A stretch of 64,000 nucleotides of DNA from the NCBI GenBank assembly GCA_013398295.1, contig VZSF01006722.1, forward strand, positions 2,124,492 to 2,188,491, written 5' to 3'. Below the pieces are notes generated by a model. The model searched no databases, was not told the origin of the DNA, and saw only the letters and a list, made by a program, of their open reading frames with translations. Position 1 is the first letter of the stretch, and every line of letters starts with the position of its first letter. Positions 50,281 to 62,263 of this stretch are shown here, one piece after another. Origin of the DNA: Chionis minor (Eukaryota; Chordata; Aves; Charadriiformes; Chionididae). The translations under genes were made by a program, and so were the position numbers.

Positions 50281-50485
50281 AGAATCATAGAATCATTTAG
50301 GTTGGAAAAGACCCTTAAGATCATTGAGTCCAACTGTAAACCTAACACTGCCAACTCCACCATTAAACCATGTTCCTAAGCGCCATGTCTACACGTCTTT
50401 TAAATACCTCCAGGGCTGGTAAGTCCACCGCTTCCCTGGGCAGCCTGTTCCAGTGCTTGATAACCCTTCCAGAGCTGAAAGATCG
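50281..50485 (-). mobile_element. CR1 LINE 3' end, short minus copy
   Basis: The plus strand begins AGAATCATAGAATCATTTAGG, then TTGGAAAAGACCC and TTGAGTCCAACTG, the reverse complement of a CR1 3' end. The minus strand then encodes [21 protein letters not shown] and KRRVDMALRNMV, the last codons of CR1 ORF2. About 200 bp survive. The 3' untranslated region differs from the copies at 44012 and 45597, so this is another CR1 subfamily. Similarity stops near 50485. Confidence 0.92.
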
Positions 50486-51026
50486 TAATGGGCAAAATAT
50501 TTCCTCCTCGGAATTCATAGACGTCTGTATGAACAGTGGTGCAATGTAGTGCAAGGTGGCCATTTACTGGCCCTTCTGTGTAGCACCGTCTCCTGGGGCA
50601 CCAGAAGAGAAGGGTACCCGGGAACTGGCAGTGGCACTGTCAAACCGAGTTACTGCAGCTTCTTGCTCTGTGCTGTCACGTGTAGCGGGGAAGCGCTGCC
50701 AGTGTCTCAGCTGCACATGCAGCAAATTGCATTCCCTTAGTGAAGCTGCAGACGTTTTCCACCAGCTCACCTGCTCTCCAGTAAGGAGCCACTGGTGTTG
50801 TGAATTACCACCTGCAAGCTGTTTCGAAGTGCCAGCTTTTTGGAAGTGTACGTAATTTAGTTGTTTGCTACAGGAAATTTTAGGATGCAGATTGCAGAGG
50901 GCAGAGTGAATAATCCGAATCTGGTGTTACGACTTGGTAAGGATGTGTTCCTGCCAGGGTATGTTTTTCAAATATATGTTTAATGACTCAGGTTGAATCA
51001 CTTGATAGTCAGAGAAGCTTAGGTTT

Positions 51027-51085
51027 GGATCCTCAAAGATACACAGCTGCCCAAATTCCTCAGATTAGGAATTAGGCACCTTAAA
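51027..51085. repeat. Old amniote repeat relic (GGATCCTCAAAG type)
   Basis: GGATCCTCAAAGATACACAGC, then GATTAGGAATTAGGCACCTT, matches the word order of a diverged amniote repeat (GGATCCTCAAAGGTATTTAGG, then TAGGCACCT). The phrase at 29811-29855 looks like the same type in the opposite orientation. The family name is uncertain. Confidence 0.35.
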
Positions 51086-51986
51086 AAATAGGGGTAAAAT
51101 ACTATTGACAAGTACTGATAAGCAATTTCCTGAGCAGCTCTGGGTGGCTGATAGGCATGCAGGTGAAAGTTTACTGGGAGGTTGGAATATGAGTTTGCTG
51201 TGTTTCCTGCGTGTATTTGAATGAGCTGTTCTTGGCGCTGCTCTAAGCAGAGCATGTTTTTACCTGCTCTCACTTATTTTAAAAGTATCACTGGACTCAG
51301 CTCTTTTTTTTTTTAAATTTATTTTCCTGTGAGATCATAAATACGTGACATGGTGAAAGCGTGATAACTCTGCAGCATCTGAATGCAGCTGGCTGCAGAG
51401 GGATTCTGCTTAAGTTATGCCAACCTGAGGCAGGTCTGTTTATGCCAATAATGACACTTTGTACCAGGATTTTAATACAGAATTACATCTTTTTTCTTTC
51501 TTAAAGGCAAGAAGCCACTTTAAGTGGGATGTAAAAACATTGCAGGAGTACCTGTGTGTGTCGGAGGGAGGAAGGGTTTTTTTAAGGCTTATCAAATATG
51601 TTTAAAAGGAAAGACCAAATAATTCTTTCTGCAAGTAGGACTGTGAGAAAACTTTACTGAGCATGGTTCCCAGTTCTGATTTTGCTTATTTGGGCTTACG
51701 TAAATCTGAAATATCTGCTCTGAAGTCATTGGAGCTGCACTCAATTAAGTGATTGCAGAATTTACATCAAATGGTCCTCAGAGCAGTTTGTGCTGCTGTA
51801 AGCAGTTACAATTCATAACAGTAAGTGAGCTAATATGTGTACGGGACATTCTTTTCAGATCATGTGAGATAACAGAGACTGTTAATATAATTCTCATGAA
51901 TGGAATTTTCTATGGCAACACTGAAAAAAATCTCATTTCCTCTTAGTGGAACTTAGGAAACTTAGAGATACAGGAAATTCACTTTT

Positions 51987-51989
<3 letters not shown>

Positions 51990-52027
<38 letters not shown>
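51990..52027. repeat. Pure poly(A) run of 38 bases
   Basis: Thirty-eight consecutive A, preceded by TTTTAGC and followed by TCCTTCG. No AATAAA signal lies just upstream, and no duplicated flank or recognisable transcript-like sequence was seen. A homopolymer expansion is therefore more likely than a processed-retrocopy tail. Confidence 0.85.
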
Positions 52028-52030
<3 letters not shown>

Positions 52031-52796
52031 TTCGTTGGTATATGGGTGGTAGTCTTATGATCTTTTTACAGTCCTCAAGGCATAGTGCTGACAATCTTTA
52101 AAGTAATTTCTGTCAGCTAAAATAGGCCTATGTTAAGAGGCCCTGTTACTGCAAAACTAGCCTTTTCTCTTTCTGGTCCAAGGAGCAGAAACAATATTTT
52201 ATTTGGATTGCCCTATCTCTAAGGAAATAATAACTTACACATACACCCTTTTAACTAGTTAGAGATTTGATGCAACTTTTTGGTACACTAAGAGTGTTCT
52301 GTGCAAAGCTTTAGATCTACTGTATCTAACATTAGACGTGATGTGTTCAATCAGAGAGTTTTCCTTAGGCAACAGCTAACCACAAAGCTAAAGGAAATCA
52401 AAGGAAGAATCGAAACATTTTATGGAGAGCCATCAGTGTCTTTTTTCCCTTGCATCCTCTCTCCCTTTCTCTGATTAACAGATTTTATTCATTTATTATT
52501 GCAGTGAGTCTTCAGTCACCTATCCTTCAGCTGAAAACAGCATCACCACATCGCCAAATACAAATTTCTAGAAAAAAGCTGTAGCTGTAAGTCCAAGCCT
52601 GCTGTTCATTTTGTTTCTTCCCCATTAAAATAGTGTAATATGTGTACAGTACCGGTTCTTCAAGAGTGTTAAGCTCATAAAAACTGTTGTAGTTGCTTGC
52701 ACTGACGAGATCCAAAATGTATACTTAGCATATCCAACATGTATAGCACTTAGTGTGTGAAGATGCCATATAAATCATATGTTACATTAAAAATAA

Positions 52797-52830
52797 TGAT
52801 ACTGACACTTAACTTGATACTGACACTTGA
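52797..52830. repeat. Two-copy 18-bp tandem repeat
   Basis: TGATACTGACACTTAACT is followed at once by TGATACTGACACTTGA. The copies are nearly identical, which suggests a recent local duplication. Confidence 0.7.
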
Positions 52831-55800
52831 GACAGGTATATTTTTCCAGGTACAAACATATCTACTGGCTAAGTTGGAAAATAGTTAAACATGACCGACT
52901 ACTTACAGGAAAAGATGCTTCCATGGGCATAGAAATAAACAAAAAGAAGCTCATGGTTGGTCAGATTCATTTTTCACAAATAATATCCTTTGCAAGAACA
53001 GCAGAAAGATAAAACCTGGCTTGAAGTTTTGATAAGGAGTTATTAAATTACTTCTATTTCTACAGAGCTGTTCCAATAAGATAACATAAGAAGCAAATAT
53101 TATACGCACAGCAGTCAATAAACAGAAAGTTGGTTTCAACCTAGCAGCAGTGGCTTGTGTGACACAGTCTCAGGCTGCCAGCAGGAAGCCATATACTTTG
53201 GTACAACATAGAGCAGTGAATACAAATCAATCTCTGCTAGCAGAAGCAAAGAGAGAGGCTATAGTGCTTAGGCTAATTCCAAATAGATGAACTCAGGCCA
53301 ACTGTTCGATTTCTTTATGCCTGTCACCAGTCTTGGCCACCATGACTAAAGCCAGGTCTGACACTAAAAGCTAGAGCGGTTAATGGCCTTTGGCTGCTTG
53401 GCTGGTATGTTTTTGCTCGGGGTCTTTGTGATACTGTTAGGAGAGACTACAAACACAAAATACATAAGGCACTGTGAAGAGCATCTTACCGGTGTCCAAA
53501 GTACTATTCCATAAGACCCTTTCACTGTGCTCCACGTCCTACAGAGATGCCGTGCTCAAGGTCGTTTCCATGTTTTTCATTGCAATAATAATTTTCTATT
53601 CCATAAATTTTTTAGGATTTAAAAACAATCTGTCATTGCTTCTCAACTTTGTCACCTTGCCACCCTTCCATTAAAATGGAAGTGGTGCAGTTGTACATCT
53701 CTTTTAGGACTGCCTTTATCAGAGGGACAGTTAGGGAGATGGACTAGTGCTTTTGGGACTGCGTGTGAAATGAGTACATGCCACTGGGAGGTAGCGCAGG
53801 TGCCCATTGGGAATGGTCAGGAGTAGCAGCAGAACTTAAGGCTTGGAAGAGATACTTCTCTGATGCAAGAAAAACTGGTTTGTAATCACGGTCTGGAAGC
53901 TTGAAATCCTGGAAATCTCTTGATTAGTGAGTCATTGCTTTTTCTATGCATATTTAAGGGAGAGGGGACATTGCCCAGGTGGGAAGTATGCCCTTCAGTT
54001 CAAGGTGGTGATTCTAGATTTTGTGCCAAAAATAGGAGGGTTTTCTGAAATAATGTTTTTCCTGGTGAGCCTGCAGAACTCAGTCCTTTAGGCTTTCTTG
54101 GCTGCACGTGACCTCGCCTCAGAGCACAGTGGATAGGGAGCACTTCACTGGTGTGGGATGGCTTTTTAGGGACTTTTTTCGGAACACTGAAGGAGCACAG
54201 AAGCACATCCTCAGAAGTGCAGATCTTTTAAAAAAGCTGCAAGCGGGGACTTGTTCCTCAGACGGATATGCTTAAATTGATACCATTACACTGTGAGTAG
54301 CGACTGCAAAGGCTTTGGTCTCTCAACCTTCCCCGGCTCAGAGACCTGTGCATTGGATAGCAGCAAGGATAGATTTCATCTACCTAAACAGGCACAGGAT
54401 GGTGAGTTTGGTAGCTTGACAGGCCTCCAATAGGCCTAGATTTTATATTCCCATTGTACATGATTTTCCTATATTTTGCATATGTATGGAGAAATTAGCA
54501 ATGGGTGGAAGGGTCAGAATGCTGGGATGTTTATTGGTAATACTGAAAACAGCCTTCGTAGCTGCACGAACACATTTAGTACTGTAAGACTGGGTGAGGC
54601 TTGAAAAGATAACTTAAACTTTATTGAATAGGATTGTAATATGCTGATGTTTGTACACTACCTCAAATATTTGTCCGTGTAAATACGGTGGCAAAATGTT
54701 AACTTTTGACCTGTGACATTTTGCTTTATTTGATCGTATCTTGATTTAAAAAAAATTTAGCAGTAACAAATCAGAAGAGATTTCATTAATAATAATAGAT
54801 TTCAAAACCTAGAAATTCTTACATATTCATCTTAAAATATGTATATTAAAAAAAACAAAACAGAGGAAACTTCCCAGAAATTGACGACTTCTGTGTCAGT
54901 CAGTCTGTTTTAGCTACAGTACAGACAACTAGGAAGTCAAGCTATGTGATCCCATGAGCACCCAGTTACCCATGAACTGGTTTTGTATCTGTCTGGAAAA
55001 TTTCCTCTTGCGTTCTGCGAGATGCGTGAATGCCGTCTAGCGAGTACCTTGTCAAAATTCATTGACTGAGAAACATTATTGCGTGGGGGCACTTGCAAAG
55101 CAGTGTTAGCAAGTGCCTGTCAGCTGCGCTGTGGGAATTGACCACAGGTGTGGTTTCTGCTTGCTGCAGTTGTGAGGTGAGAGGTGTTAGTTCAAACTGC
55201 TTACTTGGGTGCCGTGGAGGTGCATGTAGCTGCATCTTGCAGATGGGTTGGCAGGCTGTCACACGCTACTTTTCAGGGTCAGGATCGCTTTCAGTGCTCT
55301 GCTAGCCTCCTGGTGTGCTTCTCAGTGCAACTTCTTGGTCTTTTCCTTCAGTCTGCTTCGTGGGGACGTGCCTGTGGAATAAGGTGATCTTAAAAAGTAA
55401 AATTATTTATTCCCTAGCCACCTGTATACATCACCTATCTTGAAAAGGAGGGGGAATGTAGATTGCAGACTTCCTGAGTGAGAAAAGTATGTGCCAGAGT
55501 CACTTGAACTGTCTTCCCTTGCTCTTACTGTCTCTTTCAAAGTCTAGGTGGTGTAACCTGACTAAGGACAGAGTCATTCCTATTGTATGCAAAGTCCGTA
55601 TACCCTCCTCAGTGTATAAGTGCCATCAGGGACAACCCCTCAAATCCATCCTCCGTGGGCACTGCCAACAATCTTCCTCCTGAGTCTTAGAAAGCATGGA
55701 TGACAACACTGGAGTGCCATCATTGCCAGGTTTGTCAAGGACCTTTCTATTCTGGAGGAAAGCAGCCTGGGTTGTGTGTTTTCCCCACTTCTCAGTCAGG

Positions 55801-57024
55801 CTCTTGCTGTGCCTGTGCCTAGTGTGTTTCTCAGCAGAGCCCATTTTTGCTTCTCATGCTGTAGCAGCCTCATAAATGTGTTTGGCAGTGGGGTGTAAGG
55901 CAGTACAAGCCCACAGGCCTAAGGGATGCACGAATCCTTTCCCAAGCAGCAATACAGTTTCGAGATGGAGCTTCTGTGTGGCAAAGTGGGCTAGGAAATG
56001 GGCTTTACAGAAAAGGGTGATGCCTCTACTGTCTGGGTTCCTGGGTGGCAAAGTTCTAGTGAGGGACTGAAGTAGGCACTACCTCAAGAACAAAGACACT
56101 GTGGGGTAGTTGCTGGAGGATCGTTCTTATCAGGACCAGTCATGTAGCGCCTGTGCTGGCAATCAATCTACTGTCAAAGTATGTCCAAAGAGTACTTGGT
56201 TTCTGCTGTCTTATTTTACTAACGCAGTCTAGACTTTGTTACCAGGAATCACGTTTGGGCCTGTTAACAAAGGTAATTTCGGCTGGAAAAGATTTATAGC
56301 ATGCATCTTGCTTGAGGACTGTAGAGAGGATAGAAGGAACGGCCTTTGATTTTTTTCTACCTTATTGCCTGAAAAAAACCATCCTGCAAGTGCTGAGTCA
56401 CCTCCTTTTCATCCTGCAAGCTTGGTGTTCTTGAGGAATCTCTAAATTTGAAATGGCATGGGAGGCAGTGAGGCATCTTGTGTCAGCAGCATGCGGGCAA
56501 CCTGCAGGGCTCTTTCACCAAAGCCAAAATGTGCTTTGCTAGAACCAGGCTGAAAGTGGGCTCAAGGTTAGAACATGTGTCCGAAGACAGAGTGGACGAA
56601 CTACTGTCTGGTGTTTAGACAGTATGATACGAAAAGTTCAATCCCTCCTTTTTTTCATAGTAAGGCCTGCTGGCTTGGGCCACTGTGCTGCTCCTGAAGA
56701 CAAACCTGCAGCTGGAGTGGCTTTTCATCACAGGATACTATTTCTCTCTGCTGAGCCTCATGATAATTCATATGTTTCCCTCCCTTGGACTAGACTATGG
56801 AAGTGCAGGCCCAGTGAGCATGCATAATGGCTAGTTTATTTAGTAGTGTCCAGCCCAGCAGTAACACAAATGCTCCTTACTCAATTTTTTTTTTTCTGTA
56901 TATAGACATATTTATGGCAATAGCAACAGGCAACACCACTGGAAGTATTGCTACTGGTATATACATCACATACGCTGGGAACGGCTGCTCTACTGGATCT
57001 AGGATATGCCATTTTCAGCTGAAA

Positions 57025-57060
57025 GTTTTGTCCTGTGTTTGTACAGTATCTAGCACAGAC
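57025..57060. repeat. Old amniote repeat relic (GTTTGTACAG type)
   Basis: GTGTTTGTACAGTATCTAGC followed by ACA resembles the widely scattered amniote repeat phrase GTTTGTACAGCGCCTAGCAC. Only this short segment is recognisable. Confidence 0.35.
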
Positions 57061-58674
57061 ATAGCCAGTACCACAAAGACGACAGTCATATAAACAACTC
57101 TTGCAAACAGGCAGGGTAAGTAAATAAGAGGGATATTTTTGATCTATGTTTATAGGAAGTTGTCATTGCAGGCCAGCAATTTCACCCATGTTAAGTGCAG
57201 GGGGATTGGAAGAGGAAGAATAGCTCAGGGGATGCTTACGGAGACCTTTGGCTAACTGTGAGAACCTACAAGACGAAAGCACAAGGCTTGGTTTGAAAAT
57301 CTAATGAAGGGGACAGAGGAGTCTGATGTGATGGGTAAACTGGAGATAAGAATAAAGGTGTATTATTGCAGCAGCTCTAGCTGACTTACTGGGGGCTGCC
57401 ATAGTCCTCTCTCCTTCAAGGCCTGAGCCAGCCAAAAATGAATCCCTTTTTTTAGGATTGGTTTTCAGCTGGCTCCTGAACAACTGCAGAAGCAGCAGTG
57501 CTAGCACAAGAGGTAAATGGTAGCGTGCAGAGGAGAGCAGGACTGCAGCAGCTCAGATTCAGATTAAATTGGACGGTTATGGGACCACACTGCAGCCTTC
57601 TGACACTGAGTGAGAAATAATAGGTGCGAGGGAAGGAGTCTTAGTAGCTGTGAGTTGATTTTTCCTTACTGCCATGAGCTCTGCAAACAGCTAATATGAG
57701 CTCGCTCTCAGGGACTACGTTTGAACAGAGCATTTCAGTGGTAGAAATAAAGTGTGGAACGTACTCCCTTGTATGGAACGATGTGCAAAACTCGAAACTT
57801 GGTAGTAGCAATAAGCACTAGGATTGTAACTTGTCTCTGGCCTACACATCTTGAGAGGGCAGTGATATAATAAAACACTTGAGGTGTTTCGGGCGCAGCT
57901 TCTCACAGGGGAAAACCCTTTCCCTCTGTAGCCAGAGGGAATGTATAGTAGTCAGAAATGTTTGATTTCTGTTGCTCCTGCTCTGAGACATAACAGAATT
58001 CATCATTTCTGTCGCAAAGCTGTCCTCTTTTGATGGAACCATTTTTGTCCACTCCATGGCTTCTCTAAAAATATTGTTGGCAAAAGAATTTTACTTTAAT
58101 TAAAAACTGAGAAAAGGGAAAGCCAGATGTGCTCTTGAAAGCTAATCATTCTGGCTCTAGAAGGAATTGTTTTCTAAATAACTTAAGTCCTTGCAGTCTG
58201 TTCCTACTAGTGCCAGAGTTCTTCGGGGAGTTATTCTAAACTCTAGTCCTCAGCAAAGTAAGCTTTCCTGCAGCCAAGTATTAGAGTTAACCTCCAAGCT
58301 TTATTTTTATCTACAGTTTTCTTGGCAAATTATGAAGCTTGTTTGGCATTTTATTTCCTTCTACAATCGTCTATCTTTGGTTTGTATTACACTTTGCAGA
58401 GCTTAGAGCTTATACAGGGTTTTGGGTGGGTGATATAAATTCTAATAAGTTTCTATATAACCTAATTTAGAAGCTTAAACAAAGCAAGCCATATCCTGTA
58501 TTGGGAGATTGTGCAGAGCTTTGCTGAACTGATGTTAGTGTTGAATGAACAACTATTTTCAGTAGTGTTTTGTTTTTCTTTCAAATGAAACTCTAAGGGG
58601 GAAGAAGGTGGAGAGCAAATTTCTTACTGAAATGCAATACAACAGTAATACTTAAATATCTTGGAGGATCTGAG

Positions 58675-58698
58675 ACTAGAGGCCAAACTAGAGGCCCT
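58675..58698. repeat. Two-copy 12-bp tandem repeat
   Basis: ACTAGAGGCCAA is followed directly by ACTAGAGGCCCT. It is a short local duplication with no associated gene signal. Confidence 0.6.
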
Positions 58699-59774
58699 AA
58701 CTTTGTCATTATTATGTATATTTTCTTTGGGAAATCAAATCCTAGAAACTTTGTTTTCACAGGCAATTTTGGTATGCTAGATTTCTGGATTGTGTTTCTC
58801 TGCAGCTATTACAGTAATTTTATATTACATAGAGCAAAATGTAAGTGCATATAATGTTCGCAAGACTGTATGTTCTTATAGTCCCTTGCAATTAGGGAAC
58901 GAAAAGTATGTTACAACCATTGGTTGTACTAAGTCAGAACTGAATGTGTAAACCCGATTTCTGTAAATGGATGTTTTACAGCTTAAGCAGGACTGATTAT
59001 AAATGAAATTCCCAAAAGTGCTCCAAACCACACCACACAGCTGAAGATAAAAAAAAGTTGTCTCTGCGTGTTTTTACTTTGACAGAACAGTATAAATAAA
59101 AGCTTAAGACAAATGCTGATGGGGAGATAAGGTGGAATGCCAAACCATTGACAGTGCCTGTTGCCTTCAGAATTCAGCAGGGTGGTGGCAGTTTGAAACA
59201 GGAAAGTCTCAGATGGGTTTGTTAAACAGACTGCTAGTACTGGTTTAGATCCAGAAATTGGGAAAGAAGAAAATAAGAACTATTTCTTGGCTATAAATGG
59301 TAGCTCCCATAAAAGGCAAAGGAGAGTCATAAAATGTCAGCGACTGTCTGAGGGTTATGTCTCTATGAACTATTTCTCACTAGAGTGATTAGCCCCAACA
59401 GAGTGCCTTGCTAATGTGCCCGCTTGGTTCTCAGTTCAGAATGGTCTTAATGTCTGATCAGCTTTTTTCCTGTCTCTCCCTGTGCACTTTTGAGATGATA
59501 TACTGCTATTGCTTAGGCAGTACATGGACTGCTTGACGTGGATGCAGTCAAGCCAGGGTAGCCAAAGGGATTTACACAAGCTGCAAATCTTTAGCAAGGA
59601 AGACTTTTGCTCAGGGTGTATCTTGTCCAGGGAAGAATGAAACAGCAGAGATTGTGTTTGGGTTTTTCTACCCCTTCTACATGCAGGCCAAAATGTTTTT
59701 CTGTTAGATGTATTTAGTATAGATCTTTATATTCAAATATACTCTAATATTGGAGTATTAAAACTATAAATGGC

Positions 59775-59788
59775 GGGGGGGAGGGGGG
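59775..59788. repeat. G-rich run
   Basis: Seven G, A, six G on the plus strand, followed by AG-rich sequence. It has too few separated G runs for a textbook quadruplex but is strand-asymmetric. Confidence 0.6.
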
Positions 59789-62242
59789 AGAGAAAAGAAT
59801 TTCTAAGGTCAAATAAAACAGATGGACTGCAGGAGAGTTGTGCTGTACATGGGATCTTTAAAGTGTGTATATGTGAATTGTAAGTGCAAACATGCATTTA
59901 GATCACTGGTAGAAATCATCAAAGTCAACATCCTAAAAATCAGCTTAGCCTAGGATGTTTTAGGTAATACTGCTACTGTCCTATGGTATTTTGTACTTGT
60001 GGCAACATTCTTCCTTTGGTGCCACAGGAACTTCCATGGTCCTGGAGATGGTGATAACATTTGTTTCAAAAATCCTCTTCTATCCATTGATAAAATGCTT
60101 AAACCAGGATAGTGAACATTATTTTTTTTAAGGAAGAAATAATCTGAAAACTTATATCAAAACTAGAGGTGAACAGAAGTTCTGTGCAGCTCATCACAAA
60201 GTACTAGTGAGTCTGCTGATGTGTCTCAGAGCCACTGCTTTTAGTTAATATTGCTACTAGGGAAAGAATATTCATGTCAACGTGGATAATCCTGTGAAAA
60301 AGTGAGCTCAATGTTCAGTGATGGGCAAACTAACCAGCAGAATGTTAGAAATTATTAGGAAAGGAATAGCAAATAAAAAGAACCTACTGTTACCTTACTA
60401 TTAGAAACCTGCAGTTTCAACACTGTACACAGCTGTGCTTCAGAGTACAGCAGAGCTGGAGATGCGGACAGGGGTTCAGTGGTACAAACTGACTTTTAGG
60501 CAAAGGAGTGGCCATAGTGACCTGATGTCATTGGTCACCCCTGTCCTCAGGAAAAGACAGCCCTTTCCTCAGAGAGTTCCTCAGAGGTGTGTGTCCTACA
60601 TGATACCACGCCTGAGGGAGTAACACAGGGATCCTTGCTTTGTTTTGTACTTTGGACTGGGAATACTTTAGTGGATGAAACAGTCACCAAAGTAAGCAAG
60701 AGTTTTGTAAGTGGAAGCTGACTTGAAATGAGAGTCATGAGTTAGGTTCAAGATTTATGCCTATTTTCTTATTTTGTTTTCCAGATTTGACTATTTGGAA
60801 TTTAAATTGCTACATGGGCACCAAGTAAAGAACCTAGATTTTCTTCAATTTTAGAGTAGCCACTATAACCCATTTGGCACATGTGGCAATCTAGTCACTG
60901 ATACAGATGTGGTTATAGACATAAAGCATTTCAGGTTAGGTAGTCTGGTTTAAAAGTTGGAAGTAATTTTTTATGTCTTGTGAATCTCTTTCAAAAATAA
61001 TCCACTTACATATTCTGTTTCCACATATTTTGTCTTTCCTTACTATTTAATTAAACTTCATTTCTCTAGGTATTGATAGTACCTGAATTTTTTAAAAGAT
61101 GAAATCTAGCATACTGAACTACATTTGCAGATAGAAAGTTGCCAGAAAAAGAGTCAGTAAATAGTATTCAATAAATAGCAATTCCAATATATTTAATAAA
61201 TGATCTAATATCTGATTTTACTAAAGTCATTTTGGATGAGTTCCTGAGCAAATGTTGTGCATGAAACTTTCTGCTATGGTAGGTGAGCTGCACAATCACA
61301 AAGAGAAAAGTTTTTCTTTCAAGAAATCTGACTTTTCTATTATCAGACAGGAATTTGAGATTGTCCAACTATGGTGCACCTTTAAAACAGACCATAACAA
61401 AGAAGTAGCATTGTGAAGAGTATATGGTTTATCCCATGTACTTGTAAAGCTGTGCAGAACAACCTTTTGCAAGAAGAAATAAACAAGAAATGAAACTCAT
61501 AGTACAAAGGAGTTTTGAAGGCACCTGTGTGGAAGCTGACTGTGTCAGTACAGACAGATGATTTTTGAAGATGGGGAGACAGGGTAAAATTTTGATTTTG
61601 CAAATTCAGAGGAAAAAAACCCAAGAAGCTCTTTATCTTTCCTGTCTAAATTTTAATATAGACTCCAACTTGCCTTCTTGCCTCACCCCTGACTAATGTC
61701 GATCAATCAAAAGAAAAAAAGACACTTTTCAGATAAAATAAGTACATTTTACTAAATCCATGTGGTCTGGCTACAGGCATTTTAATCCTTTGTTAAACAA
61801 ATGCAAGTACATCAGCAAACTTTTGCTGAACGTCTATAATTTTTTTTCCCCAGATTGGCCTGTAACTTGACAGGCAAATTGTTTGGCAATAGCTGCTGAA
61901 TTAAGGTGAAGACTGTAATTCACATCTGAAACTCTTAAATGCAACTTGTCCATAATTGGAAATTCAGTGCCTAGATGCCTGTCAGGGACATAGCTATTTG
62001 TATCTTGCCAAAAACAACTTGCTGGTTTGCAATCACAAGGGAAAACTTAGCTTCCCAGCTGGCTGATGGGATGTAATCTGACTCCTACTCAGTTACCGGA
62101 GTGCTGCGGAAACATGTGTTCCATTTGTTGACAGAACAATTGTCCTGGACAGCATTTACTTACAATTCTGTACTTTCATAAATATTATAAGAACTTATGT
62201 CCCATAGCACAGAAAGTGCAGGTAGTAGTTTCCATTTTCACT

Positions 62243-62263
62243 GTGATGGCCCAGGGCCATCAC
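62243..62263. repeat. Perfect 21-nt palindrome with a single central base
   Basis: GTGATGGCCC (62243-62252), A (62253) and GGGCCATCAC (62254-62263) form a perfect 10-1-10 inverted repeat. The tiny spacer favours a site for a symmetric dimeric DNA-binding protein over a stable RNA hairpin, but no bound factor is known to me for it. Confidence 0.7.

Noticed and set aside
56827..57093. An 88-codon frame with a Thr/Ile/Ala-rich, membrane-like look
   Set aside because: Its 3' part overlaps an old repeat phrase (57025-57060), and no splice sites or family resemblance were seen.
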